DNA of 64,000 nt from Larix kaempferi (Eukaryota > Streptophyta > Pinopsida > Pinales > Pinaceae). The notes beneath the pieces were generated by a model. The model searched no databases, was not told where the DNA came from, and saw nothing but the letters and a program-made list of their open reading frames with translations. Location of the stretch: contig BSBM01000179.1 of the NCBI GenBank assembly GCA_027924585.1, positions 11,570,501 through 11,634,500 of the forward strand. The letters are read 5' to 3'. Of this stretch, positions 22,450-33,654 are shown piece after piece. The translations under genes and the position numbers were made by a program. How positions within the stretch are numbered: position 1 is the first letter of the stretch; the number at the start of each line of letters is the position of its first letter.

Positions 22450-23722
22450 GGAGATTCTTGAGGCCCTTACCGCTCCAGATTATCCCTGGGATGATATGCA
22501 CCACCGTTCCTATTTCATCCCAGAAGAATCCTCCTCTAGCACAGCTACCCAATTCACAGTTGAGTCGAAAGACTTCCTTCCCACCAAGGTCGACTGGTTC
22601 AAGGACCCTATTCCTGCTCCTGATGCCTTCGAGGAAGGTAACATGGCCAACATCTCACCTGTCATCCAAGTTGATATCGCTGCCCCAGGACATGCCCCTG
22701 AACTCATCACTTTAGGAGCATTCTGCAGTAAACAAGAGATTGAGGACTATATAAACCTTTTCAGAGAATTCTGTGATGTTTTTGCCTGGTCCTATACCGA
22801 AATGCCTGGTCTTGACCCCGCCATTATAGAGCACCACATTGACACATGGCCTGATGTACCCCCCGTTCGTCAGAAACAGCGACCCATTCATCCCTCAAAA
22901 CTCCCAGCTGTCAAGGCCGAGATTGAGAAACTGCGCAAGGCAGGGTTCATTTATCCTATTGCCTATACCACTTGGGTTTCAAACCCTGTTCCCGTTAACA
23001 AAAAACAAGGCACCATTCAAGTATGCACTGACTTCCGCGATTTAAACCACGCTTGTCCCAAAGACAATTTCCCCACGCCATTTATTGACCAGCTCATTGA
23101 TGCGTGTGTGGGGCATGAAGTCCTCTCCTTCATGGATGGTTTTTTCGGATACAACCAGATTCAGATCCGTAAGGAAGACCAGTACAAAACTGCCTTTACT
23201 ACCCCATGGGGCACCTTTGCCTATCGCGTCATGCCGTTCGGCCTCAAAAATGCTGGTGCCACTTTCCAGCGGGCCATGACCTATTGCTTTCACGACTTGG
23301 TCCATATCCTGTTAGTCTACCTTGATGACCTTACAGCTCGTTCCCGGAAACGATCCGACCACCTTAACGACCTTCGACAAGTTTTTCTGCGTTGTCGCAA
23401 ATACCAAATCCGCTTGAACCCACACAAGTGTGTCTTTTGCGTTCCGGCAGGCCGATTGTTGGGTTTCATTGTTTCCCAGAAAGGAATTACTGTTGACCCT
23501 CTAAAAGTCCAAGCCATCTTAGACCTTCCCTCTCCTCGCACGCTCTGGCAACTCCAAAGTCTGCAGGGGCGATCCAACTTCCTTCGACGCTTCGTTCCTG
23601 ATTACGCCACCACCGTTCACGGTTTCTTGCGCCTGCTCCGTACCCACATACCCTTCATCTGGGATGCGCAAGAAGAAGCTGCATTCGAAGCCCTCAAGAG
23701 GCTCTCACTCAAGCTCCTCTGA
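22421..23722 (+). pseudogene. Element A reverse transcriptase
   Basis: A 433-codon open frame in the same phase as gag. Motifs run in order: EHHIDTWPDVPPVRQKQRP, KAEIEKLRKAGFI, CTDFRDLNHACPKDNFP, SFMDGFFGYNQI, TPWGTFAYRVMPFGLKNAGATFQRAM, catalytic box YLDD (23,318-23,329), LNPHKCVFCV and LGFIVSQKGI. The domain is complete and typical of the Tat branch of Ty3/gypsy, with YLDD instead of the common YVDD. A frame change near 23,715 separates it from RNase H. Confidence 0.92.
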
Positions 23723-24110
23723 TTTCCCCTCCAGATTTCACACAAGACTTCATCCTTTACGTTTCGGCATCCGAGCATGCCGTATCTGGAGTCTTGGTTC
23801 AAGAAGACGCTTCTCACCAGGAGCATGTCATTTACTACGTCAGCCAGACCTTGTCTGGTCCACCCCTCCGTTACCCATATGAGGAGAGACTTGCCCTCGC
23901 CGTAGTCTTTTCCGTACAAAAACTGTGACACTATATCTTAATGAGTCACACCACCGTCGTCGCCGACTCTAACCCTATGGTCTATCTTCTAAACCGGCGG
24001 CTACTGCAAGGTCGTGTTGCTAAATGGGTCATTATCCTCCAGGAATATGACCTTACCTTTAAAACACCTAAGAGCACTAAAGCCCTCGCGCTTTCCCGGC
24101 TCATTACTGA
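23715..24110 (+). pseudogene. Element A RNase H
   Basis: After the frame change the sequence reads PPDFTQDFILYVSASEHAVS, then YYVSQTLSGPPLRYPYEERLALAVVFSVQKL, a TGA at 23,926 (a CGA codon is expected from the family, so probably C-to-T), and HYILMSHTTVVADSNPMVYLL. This is the gypsy RNase H, ending in ALALSRLI. The first catalytic position, normally an aspartate, reads serine here (SEHAVSG), so activity is doubtful. Confidence 0.8.
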
Positions 24111-25437
24111 TCTCCCTTCCCTTCTCTCGGCCAAACCAATCTCCGATGAGTTACCCGACAATCACCTGTTCACTATCTCGTCCGATGACCCATGGTACGG
24201 TGATATCTTGTTATACCTGCGCACGCAGAAATTCAGACCCAAAGTTACCCGTAATGGACGTCGTCGCATCCGTCACCAGGCCTCTCGATATCTCCTCCTA
24301 GGCGATGTCCTTTACCGGCGCAGAGTTGACACAATTCTTCGTCGTTGCCTTACACACGAGGAAGCTGAACACGTCCTTAATGACTGTCATAGCGGTGCCT
24401 ATGGAGGCCATTTCTCCGGGATGGCCACCGCCCAAAAGGTCGTCCACGCCGGATACTTTTGGCCCACACTTTTCACCGACTGCATCACTGCGGTCAAACA
24501 CTGCCATAATTGCCAACTTTTTGCCCCTAAGGCCCGGACACCTCCTGCTCCGTTACACCCAGTCGTCACCGTTGGCCCCTTTTGTAAGTGGGCCATAGAC
24601 TTCATGGAATGTAGACCCCAGTCTGCCAACGGCCACAAATATATTATTGTCGCTGTTGATTACTTCACCAAATGGGCGGAATCCATGCCTACCTTCAATT
24701 GTACCGCCGACACCGTGGCCCGCTTCTTCTTCAACCATGTCATCGCTCGATTCGGGGTTCCTAAGTAGTTAGTCTCTGACCATGGTTCACACTTCGAAGA
24801 TGCCGTCTGGCGTGAGTTATCCACCCTCCTTAAGTATGAACACCAATTTTCCTCTGCTTACTACCCCCAAGGGAACGACCAAGTAGAGGCCATCAATAAA
24901 ATCCTAAAAACTATCCTCCAACGAACGGTTGACAAGCATAAGTCCAATTGGCATCACATGTTGTTCCCTGCCTTGTGGGCTTACCGCACATCCACTAAAA
25001 CCGCCACTGGTTTTACACCATTCCATCTAGTTCACGGTGTAGAGTCTGTTCTCCCCATCGAGTGTCAGATTCCTGCCTTACAGATCGTTGTTGAGCTTCT
25101 CCCTGACACCTCCCCCCTCGAGCAGCGTTTTCTGCAACTCGAACAAGCTGATGAAGACCGTCGTACCACTCTCCAGAACATCGAAGCTGCCAAAAACCAC
25201 TCCAAAGCTGGTTATGACAAACATGTTCACCCTCGAACTTTCCATGAAGGGGACCTCGTCCTCGCCTACGACCAAGCCCATGACAAAACCGGTAAAGGGA
25301 AGTTTGAATCTATGTGGCAAGGCCCTTACGTCGTGCAGACCTGCCTCGGCAAGGGGGCATACATCTTAGCTGACTCTGAAGGCCGTCCTTTGCGCAACCC
25401 TCGTAATGGGTTGTATCTCAAGCGCTTTTACCCATAA
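24111..25437 (+). pseudogene. Element A integrase
   Basis: The frame continues with the H2C2 zinc domain (H-x-E-A-E-H ... CHNCQLFA), then the DDE core: D in WAIDFMEC (about 24,596), D in SDHGSHF (about 24,778) and E in DQVEAINKIL (24,886-24,888). A TAG at 24,766 interrupts the core. The C-terminal part (24,958-25,437) is open and ends with GPYVVQTCLGKGAYIL and NGLYLKRFYP. No chromodomain follows, which fits the Tat/Ogre group and not chromoviruses. Confidence 0.9.
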
Positions 25438-25990
25438 AAGAAACCTGCGGCCTCATTGGTCTGCGTTGTACAGTGTACTTTGTTGTTGTTTCCATTTTAC
25501 GAACCGTTTCCACCATTGGAATCAGCACGACGAGACCGTCATGATGGTCACCTCGTTGCATTATTTCTGTTCCGTCATTTTTTGCCCATTTGTTCGACGC
25601 CACTAGTCGCCTCGGTTTGCGTGCCACATCGGCCGTTCTCCGTTTTTCACATGTTTTATATCATCGGATTCATTTTTCTGAGCTGGTGATGATGCTTGAG
25701 ATCATTTCTCGCTCTCACCCCCAGATTTTTCGGGTATTTTTTCCAAAACGCCCTCGTCACCTCGGTGTGCGTGCCACATCGGCCGTTACCCGTTTTTTGA
25801 CACCCTTCATATCGCTGGATTCATCTTTCCGAGCTCGTGATGATGCTTGAGACCATTTCTCGCTCTCACTTGGTACAATTTCCACATTGTGTCCCGACAC
25901 CTTGTTGCCTCGGTTTGCGTGCCACATCGGTCGCTATCGGATTGTTCCACATTTATACATGAGCCATTCACTCCTGTCATACTGCAAATG
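25438..25990 (+). repeat. Element A tail with about 150-bp tandem repeats
   Basis: Non-coding 3' region. The word CTCGGTTTGCGTGCCACATC recurs at about 25,611, 25,761 and 25,910, giving a period of 149-150 bp. Each full unit also carries GTGATGATGCTTGAGA and CATTTCTCGCTCTCA. The last unit is diverged, and the expected 3' LTR does not follow. Confidence 0.75.
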
Positions 25991-26009
25991 TTTCGTGAAA
26001 AAATGAAAT

Positions 26010-26480
26010 TGACGACATAAAGTATATAAAAAATGGGCTACGGCCGATGTGGCATGCAAACCGAGGCGACAATGTGTCATGTCACGATGTTAATAAAGGT
26101 TCTAGTGAGAGCGAGAAATGATCCCAAGCATCATCACAAGCACGGAAATATGAATCCGGCGATATAAGGAATGTCAAAACGGATGACGGCCGAGGTGGCA
26201 TGCGAACCGAGGTGACGGGGGGCGTTTTGGAAAAAATACCCGAAAAATCTGAGGGTGAGAACGAGAAATGATCTCAAGCATCATCACGTGCTCAAAAAAC
26301 TGAATCCGATGGTATAAGGAATGTTAAAAACTGACAACATCCGATGTGGCATGCAAATCGAGGTGACGATGGGCATGTGAAAAAAGGCCCTAATTTTTTT
26401 GTTGAGAGCGAGAAATGATCTCAAGCATCATCATGGGAACGAAAATATGAATCCGGCGGTGCAAATGGTGCAAAAAACGG
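26010..26480 (-). repeat. Element B tail repeats, inverted relative to A
   Basis: Units of about 146-151 bp, reverse complementary to the tail units of A: GTGGCATGCAAACCGAG recurs near 26,050, 26,196 and 26,347, with TGAGAGCGAGAAATGATC and CAAGCATCATCA in each. With the A tail this forms an imperfect inverted repeat meeting near 25,960-26,010. Confidence 0.75.
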
Positions 26481-26778
26481 AGGTCATAAGGACTCCGAAA
26501 TGGTCAAAGGAAATAACTAGGTTAAAAATGGTTGCAAATAAAGGTGAGCCCACCAAGCTAAAGATGCAATGGTGGGGATAAATGATTACCCACGGGGGAA
26601 GAATACTAGGTGTATGAAATCAAATCAAATATATAAGTGACATGTGACCTCAAAAATGGTTGAGGTCACAAATGTGAAAAAGTGAGCAGGGTTAATGACC
26701 TACCCCCATGCTATGTGCATGGGGTTTGTGATTGTGGATCACATATGTGTTGGTTTGAACGATGGGTTCATTAACGTA
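26481..26778 (-). other. Element B 3' untranslated region
   Basis: Non-coding sequence between the deleted pol end of B and its tail repeats. No motif noted. Confidence 0.5.
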
Positions 26779-28668
26779 CTAAGATAGATGTGATGGGGTA
26801 GGGTCAAAATGATTGATCATGCCCCCTATCCCAGGGTCGAGGTAATCTATTATGCCCCCTAACTCAGAGGTTCCAACATGGTGCAGATGTTGTCTCAAAG
26901 AGGGATCAATGGGGCATCGAGCAACTGCTGGTAGGGGGGTGTACCATGAGGCTGTGGGTCGTTGTTTTTGGCGAATGGGGGGCACATCTGGCCAAGTGGA
27001 AATGTGGTGCTCTATTATAACAAGGTCACGACCAGGCGTTTCAGTATAGGACCAGGAAAAGACATCACGGAACTCTTGGAAAAGTTTTTTGTACTCTCCG
27101 ATCTCATACTCACTGCAGGAGGCTCCTAATGTAATGATTTCAAGAGCACCAGATGGGACAGAGATATCAATGTGGAGGATGGGTGAGATGTTGGCCATGT
27201 TACCTTCCTCAAAGGCATCAGGAGTGGGAATGGGATCCTTAAACTAGTCGACTTTGGTGGGGAGGAAATCTTTGGAATCAACCGCAAATTGGGTGGTTGT
27301 GGTGGAGGAGGAGTCCTCCGGGAGGAAATAGGAACGATGGTGCATATCCTCCTAGGGGTAATCCGAGGCAGTGAGAGCCTCTAGAATCTCCTCATCATTG
27401 TGGAAACTTTGAGTTGTCAAATTGGTTGACGAGGGAGTGGTAGTAGAAGAGATCATATAGATGGTATTAATCTCTCCAGATGAGGGGGATACTAGGGGGT
27501 GGATCTCCTCAATGGTGGGGGGAGTTGTCTCAAGGTCCAAATTATTCATCTCGTAGAGAGATACTTTGTAATATAGGAGATCAGGACAGTGATGTGATTA
27601 ATGGCCGTAAATACCACATATTGCACAAGGGTGGTTGGTACGCAATGATTTATCATGAGGCTTAGGGGCCGGGTCGAGTTGTACAACCAGGATGTTGGGG
27701 TCGTCGACAAGCATTTGCATGTGCTCTTGTAATGCAGGTAATTGTGGACATTGATGGGTAGGATGGCCTAACTCATCACACAACGAGCATTTGGTAGGAG
27801 CACGAAACACGAAGGGGTTTTTAATTGTTTTGGGCGGGGGTAAACCAGTGTATGATTGTGGGCCTCTGCCCCCAGTGTGCTTGATAAGAGGGGATGAAGT
27901 AGTAGATGATGAATGGGTAGTGACATCGGGAGGTGGTTGACTAGTAGTGGTGATGGGTTGCACCAGTTGTAGGACGACATTTGGTGTCGGAGGGGTAATG
28001 GGAGGTGTAATGTACCATACAGGTAATCCTAAAGTTAAACCAGGGAGGCTGAGGGTATCCATAACCGGGGAGTTTACTACTCCTTAAGGGGGGATTAGAA
28101 AGGGGATTGTATGGATGGGTGTATTACCAACATGACCAGGTACCAATGGTGGTTGAGGTAGCAAGGGCAGTTGATGGTTGGGTGTTGGTGTATTGTGGGA
28201 AATGGTACATAAGTCAGATACTTTGGTCGCGGGTGATGAGGGTGGAATGGCCTGGAATGTTGAGGTCATTGGCGTATCTGAATAGACTCTGGGTCCCACT
28301 GAGGAAACCAATGAGGTAGCTGCGCTGCAAGCAGGTTGTTCAACCATGGGGAGAACATTTTCGGGTGCAGCGGGGGCATTGGGATCATAATAGGTGAGTT
28401 GATCGACCTTGACCACGCGTCCATCATGGGGGAACATCATGGTATGAAAAATGGATGAGCCAACCGCCCGCATGGCATACATGTAACTGCGGCCAAGTAA
28501 GAGGTTACAATCAAGCTGGGTGTTGATGACCTCTATGTCAATGAGCACTTTTTTACCAGCCAACTGGATGGGGACATTAGCTAAGAGACCTTGGGGTTGA
28601 GCCGAACGGCCATCGTAGGCTCACAATGCGGTGGTGGACTGCTGGAGAGTAGGGGATCCCAACTTCTA
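26779..28668 (-). pseudogene. Element B protease, linker and truncated RT
   Basis: Same reading frame as gag of B throughout. It reads the IDEGASTCIMS active site, then QLAGKKVLIDIEVI and NLLLGRSYMYAMRAV, a Pro-rich linker with GLTLGLPVWYITPP, the two knuckles CSLCDELGHPTHQC and CAICGIYGH (the second cut by a stop), EEILEALTASDYP, and the RT N-terminus as far as TWPDVPPIRQKQRP. There it jumps into non-RT sequence, so about 2.5 kb of pol is deleted. Stops on the minus strand: TAG 28,668, TGA 28,623, TAA 28,086, TAA 27,600, TAG 27,354 and TAG 27,246. No frameshift is needed. Confidence 0.85.
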
Positions 28669-31293
28669 CCAAACGAATGTGGACATAATGCATGTAGAGG
28701 CACCTTCATCGATAATGCATCAATGGATGACAAGATTTCGAACGGATACAGAAACTTGGAATGCTAATGTGGAAGGAAGGCTTGGTTCGGATTGGTCCAA
28801 ATCAAAGGCCATCATTCGTGAATCATTGGGGTCAATAGCACCAATGGCTGAGAGTAAAGTCTTGCGTTGTGTAGGACAGTTTTTTAAGACCTCTAACGCA
28901 AACATGGCTGCTAGGGACTGGGCTAAGTCATCTACAATGTTGTAATTAGATGCAGCGCGAGCATTGGGGTTATTGTTGATGCGGCGAAGTGGGAAGCGAG
29001 GTGCTTTGGATGCACCATCAAGTGGAGCTGGAGGTGTGCGGAGCGATTGATCAGTGGAATGAGCAGTGGTGTTTTTGTCGGTGGGAGAGGCTTCGGGAGT
29101 GGAGCCATATTGGTTCCGACGGGTTTGAAGGTTGACATCAATGAATGACATCATTAACAAGTGATGGGCACCTAAGTCTAACATGGGTTGATCAGGAGCG
29201 GCATAAGTGATTTGCTGTTGTGGTGGCGCGTTTCCTTGAGGGGGAACCAACGGCTAAGTGTTCACTACGCCTTGGGTTGGTAAGGGGTTTTGTAACACCA
29301 AGGGTTGATTCTGAGGTGGTGGGGGGTTGGGAGGCGCCTGAGGAGCCACGTGCCCTTGGCAGTGAGCATCATCAGTCGAAAGTTGCCGAGCCCGCTCCAA
29401 ATGTGGGCAAGCGTGTGTGTCATGGCCATAGACCCCACAAATAGAACAAGGATGGTTTGTTCGCAAATTAGGATTTTTGACTTGCTTGGGTGGCCGGTCG
29501 TGGTTCTGGTTGGCAGGTGCCACATTATTGTTGTTTGGGGGATTGGTAGGTTGACTGCCTTGGTCTGGAGGGGGGTTGTTCCCATGGTTATGGTATTTGC
29601 CGCAGTTTTGTTGGCCCTGTTGGCGCTGGTTATTTTGGTTGGGCTGCGGATTTTGTTGGGCATACACTTGCCCTTGAGTAGCAGGTGGGTTCTAGGGTTG
29701 TGTAGGTGGAGGCAACGCAGGTGCTGAACCTTGTGGGGGTTGCTGATATGCTTGTGCGATGGGTTGTGGGTTTCCCGCAGGGGCTGCCTGTGGAAGGTAA
29801 TAAGAAGGTGGGGCTTGAGAGGATACAGGAGCTAGAGCGGCCTGCGGGTGGTAATATGACTGAGGTGCGACCGGGGGGGCGTAAGCGGGGGATGCATGAC
29901 CAAAGCACTGAGGTGAACATGAGGGTCTGTGGGAATGGTGATGATGTGCCATGGGAGCATACGAATTGGTTGCTCTGGACTGGGATGAAGCCCGCGAAAG
30001 GTCGGGGACAGGGCTAGGACGTACTATCAAAAAGGGTTGGTTATGTGAGGCTATATGGCCAATGATGCCATCTGCGACATGGGATTCCCTCGGTGCATCG
30101 TGCCGGGAGGAATCACCGCGGGGGGTGTCAGGGATGATGGAATATGGGTAACCAGACTGGGCGTAAATAAGGTCAAATTGTTGGGCTTTGAGGATGGCCT
30201 CGTCTTCGGACTGGGGTCGCTCGGATGCCACATCCTTGGCAATGACAGGAAGGAGAGACTTTAGAAACCAATCTAAGAAGATACAATCGTCTAACTTGAT
30301 TTTGTAGAGGTTGCGGCGTCGACGCCACTCATGAATGTGGTCAATGATGTGGGTGGCTGTGTTCTGTCTGCAAGATAGTAGGATCTCAACTCCCGCGTCA
30401 TAGCGGACAAGTAACTGAAAGAACTGCAGGAAGGTCGAGGCGAGGGAGGTAAAGGTGGCATGGGTCCCATGGGGCTGCTCGATGTACCACTTAGCTGTAG
30501 AGCCAGTAAGTGTATGATGTAACAGACAGAGGTAGACAGAGTCATACACTATGGAGTTAGAGGAACACCATAGATGGAAGGACATAATATGGTTCTAGGG
30601 GTCTTCACCTGCATTGCCCTCAAACTTAGGGATGTTTGATGAGAGCTTGGTGGGCATGTGAGGCCACGCAGGGTCATGTCTGATGGGATCGTTAGTCAGT
30701 CTGGCCAGTTCAGGAAGGTTGAGACTAGCCATGAATGGAAAACTAGTAGAAGGATGTGACATACTGGTAGTTATGACTATGTTGGGGCTTATGCCCCCAA
30801 GTTGAGGGACTGGGTTTGGGTTGGGGACGTTGCCCCCAGGTGGAGGAACGAAGGTGGTATGGGACGGTCCTGCACTTCCAAGGGTAGTGTGAGTCACTGG
30901 TGGAGTTGGGATGGGTATGATAGTCACTGGAATAGGTACAGTGATCGGAATGGTGGGTGTGGGCCCCATCGAGGGCATACCCAAAGCGGGTGTGGTAGCT
31001 GTGGTGGTGGTGGATGCTCCACCAATGGTCCCTACAAAGAAAGGGTTCGAAGTCATGCTATCCATGGGGCTTTTTGGTGCAGTGTAGGTGGGGTTATCAG
31101 AATCTGCCTCAGAATCAGAGGTAAAATAAGGGGCGTCACTGCTGGGGGACAGAGCTCTGTGTCTACAACGAGTGGACTCGAGTGATGAAGCTTTACGTCT
31201 ATGACAGGTGATGTCAAGTGAACTGTGCTACGGGGGTTGGCCCCGAAGGCACCGAGAATGTCTCGGGGACTCAATGGTGACAGATGGTGTCAA
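28669..31293 (-). pseudogene. Element B gag
   Basis: Counterpart of A gag, in one frame from about 31,293 (TTG; first clear ATG 31,065) down to the protease. The capsid domain lies at about 30,690-30,110 (PELARLTNDP ... MSFHLWCSSNS ... WRRRRNLYKIKLDD), followed by a Pro/Gln-rich spacer and the CCHC knuckle CSICGVYGHDTHAC near 29,447-29,406. In-frame stops: TAG at 31,230, 30,597, 29,694 and 29,256. In A the aligned codons at these sites are CAG or CAA, so the changes are C to T, in one case with a second change. Confidence 0.88.
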
Positions 31294-32211
31294 GTCTCTA
31301 GGGGTTTTGTAGAGTGGAAAATAGCTCAAAAACCCTAATGCAGCTGAGTGTGCAGAAGGAAAGCGCAAAAAAGATGGCACTCAGGCCAACAACCAGCTCA
31401 AAACACTTACTGTAACAGTTGTGCTACAATAAGTGGAGCGTCAAAAAAAATGGTTAGAATACCAACAAGCAGCGAGTTTCCTAAAAAATAAAAAATAGTG
31501 GACTCGCTAGACCAAAGGGAGGTAAGGGAGCATGCAAACACCTAGCTAAACAGTATTCTGACTCAACCAAACATATCCTCTGCAAGGTGATGAAATCCAA
31601 GTCAAACGATATGGATAGTAGAGCCAAGTGGCTAAAGATATCCCCCTACCGAGAGGGACACCAGGTAGTCAATCCTAGAAGAAAGGCAACTAAGATACCC
31701 CATTCATGACACGTCCAAAAAAGGTGAATCTACAGTTTGGTTCTATCGTCGTTGTATCCCCATACGGGTGATACACCGAGAACTACGAAAGGTATCCTTC
31801 GGTGACTGAATGGATTGCGGTATTCCACGCAAGCCTCCGGAACCAGTCTGGCTACTTCAACCCTCCTAGGGGAGAGGCCCTCTGATAAACCGGTTGTGAC
31901 CGTGGCAAAAAATACTAGGGGATTTTGGTTCCCTAATGGACAAAAACTATGTCTCAAGTGTAAGTGACCCAGGGGTGTTATTTGGATGCCTATCCCCCCA
32001 ACCCTACCTAACTACAATATTCTTATGTGTTCCCCAAGTGGGGTTAGAATGTTGGTTGTGTTAGGCAGTATTTTAGGGCTCACTTGAATTAGGTGACAGA
32101 GTGTGTGCGTGTGAGATGATGAACCCAAGTAAAAGTGCCACGGGGGGGGCAACTTTCTAACTAAAAATAACAATGCAGAAATTAAACTTTGAAATCCAAA
32201 ATTTTCTCTTT
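31294..32211 (-). other. Element B leader, non-coding
   Basis: Inverted counterpart of the A leader at 17,684-18,595, well conserved. No long frame. Confidence 0.6.
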
Positions 32212-32329
32212 TCAATTAAAATGGTGAAATTTAAAAAATTCTGTAAATGGAACAGAAATAATACTGCAGAAAAAGGTTGTAGGGAAGTATGGTTGCAGAT
32301 AGGACAGGTGGCTGTGCAGGTGCAAAAAA

Positions 32330-32800
32330 TATTGCAGCAAAGTGTTGGGTTCAAACAGGGAAAAAGTGCAGAAAACAGATCGTAGGTCTGTGGCAAAACT
32401 ACATGGTCGGACTACGGGAAATAGGTCAACAGTCGCAGGCAGATCATGGGAAAATGGTTGAAATCCGTAGGAGGATCGCAGGAAAAAGGCTGAAAGACGC
32501 AGGCGGATCGCAGGAAAATTGCTAAAAGCCGTAGGCGGATCACAGGGAACAGGGTAACTGTAGCAGTCGAAATGCAGGGAACAGGGTAACAGTCGCGGTT
32601 GGAGTGCAGGGAACAGGGTAACAGCCGCCGTCAGAGTGCAGGAAATAGGCTGAGAGCCGCGGTCAGATAGCAGGAAACAGACTGCAAGCCATGGGGAGAT
32701 CACAGGAAACAATCTGAGAGCCACGATCGGATCGCAGGTAACAGTCTGGAAGCCGCGGTCGAAGCGCAACTGTGGAGAAAAAAAGACGCAGTTTACGGCA
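32330..32800 (-). repeat. 33-bp leader minisatellite of element B
   Basis: About 33-bp units around the plus-strand words GGCGGATCGCAGGAAA and GAGAGCCGCGGTC. The minus-strand frame is open from 32,826 to 32,212 (204 codons) but its first codon is TTG, as in A. Confidence 0.7.
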
Positions 32801-32904
32801 GCAAACCTGACTGCCGAAAGGGACAACCAAAAGGAAAAAATAGAAAAATATTGCAGAAAATTAAAAACTTTTAAAAACTATAACCAGAAATTCAAATGAA
32901 CACT

Positions 32905-32917
32905 AGGGGAGTCGCCA
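32905..32917 (-). other. Element B primer binding site
   Basis: Minus strand TGGCGACTCCCCT, four bases from the end of the 5' LTR, identical in core to that of A. Confidence 0.75.
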
Positions 32918-32921
32918 AAAC

Positions 32922-33649
32922 TGTAGCTAGGGTTTTCACCCTAGCTTGTGCAAATGAGCACCTACTAAGGAGAAGGGACTCCTTAGTAGCAGTTCATTAA
33001 ACAGTAAAATATGACAGTAAATAAAGAAGTAAATTAAACTAACATGAGCATTGACATAAATAACAAAACATGAAAATATGACAAAGATTTCTCTTTTTTG
33101 TATTAAAAATTACCTCAGGTGTAGAGGTTGGTGTAGCTCTTGCAGCAGTTCAGGAGGGTTGCTTCCAAGATCCAGTGTTGTTCCTTCTCCTTCTTCCAAA
33201 GATGTTTTGGAAATGGGGCCAAATGGGGTTCTCAAATGGAAAGTAGCTCCAAAGGGAGAGCTAGGGTTTCGTGAGAATTTTTGGCAGAGTGAGGATAGGG
33301 ATGATTGTGGATGAAAAATGGGGAGCCTCCATCACCTATTTATAGGTTTTTAGTGGTGGAGTGCTGACCCATGGTTTTGGGAACCATATGGTTTAGGTCA
33401 GTTGTATAGGGTTTTTGCTTCCTTTTTTCCCTCTTTTTCCTCTTTTTTGTATTTTTATTCCCTTTTTAGAGGGTTTTTCTATTTTTGGAGGAATTTACTT
33501 TATTTTGGGGAAAAAAGGGGGAAGTTTTGGCCTTTTGGAGGCTTTTTAATGGTTTTTTAAGGTTTTGGAGGCAAATATGGTAGGAAATATGGACAAATGA
33601 GTCATGTAATAGGGTATATGAGGTAGTGAGCACTTTTTGGGTGTTAACA
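32922..33649 (-). repeat. Element B 5' LTR
   Basis: 728 bp, TGTAGC...TGTTAACA on the plus strand. It is the partner of 15,372-16,131. It contains the three LTR-end hairpins at its left side (32,924-32,988) and a TATA-like box on the minus strand at 33,334-33,346. Confidence 0.9.
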
Positions 33650-33654
33650 CAACC

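Larger units (their letters stand above)
16332..25990 (+). mobile_element. Element A: gypsy retrotransposon nested in B, 3' LTR lost
   Basis: A plus-strand gypsy element of the same family as B. It has a 5' LTR, PBS, a 1.5-kb leader, gag, protease, RT, RNase H, integrase and a tail of about 150-bp repeats. The plus-oriented 3' LTR expected near 26 kb is absent, and the tail runs straight into the inverted tail of B somewhere between 25,960 and 26,010. Five in-frame stops and three frame changes break the coding region. Its LTR differs markedly from the B LTRs, so A is a separate insertion. Inference: A inserted near the 3' end of B and a later deletion removed its 3' LTR with adjoining B sequence. 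Confidence 0.8.
15372..33649 (-). mobile_element. Element B: Tat/Ogre-like gypsy retrotransposon with nested element A
   Basis: B is bounded by two minus-oriented LTRs (15,372-16,131 and 32,922-33,649) and by perfect 5-bp duplications CAACC at 15,367-15,371 and 33,650-33,654. The related sequence at about 48,960-48,973 shows the uninterrupted target GCAACCATAAAC. Reading leftward from 33,649: 5' LTR, PBS, leader, gag, protease, start of RT, a deletion removing RT-RNase H-integrase, tail repeats, then element A, the remaining 3' end with its polypurine tract, and the 3' LTR. It cannot be autonomous. Confidence 0.9.
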
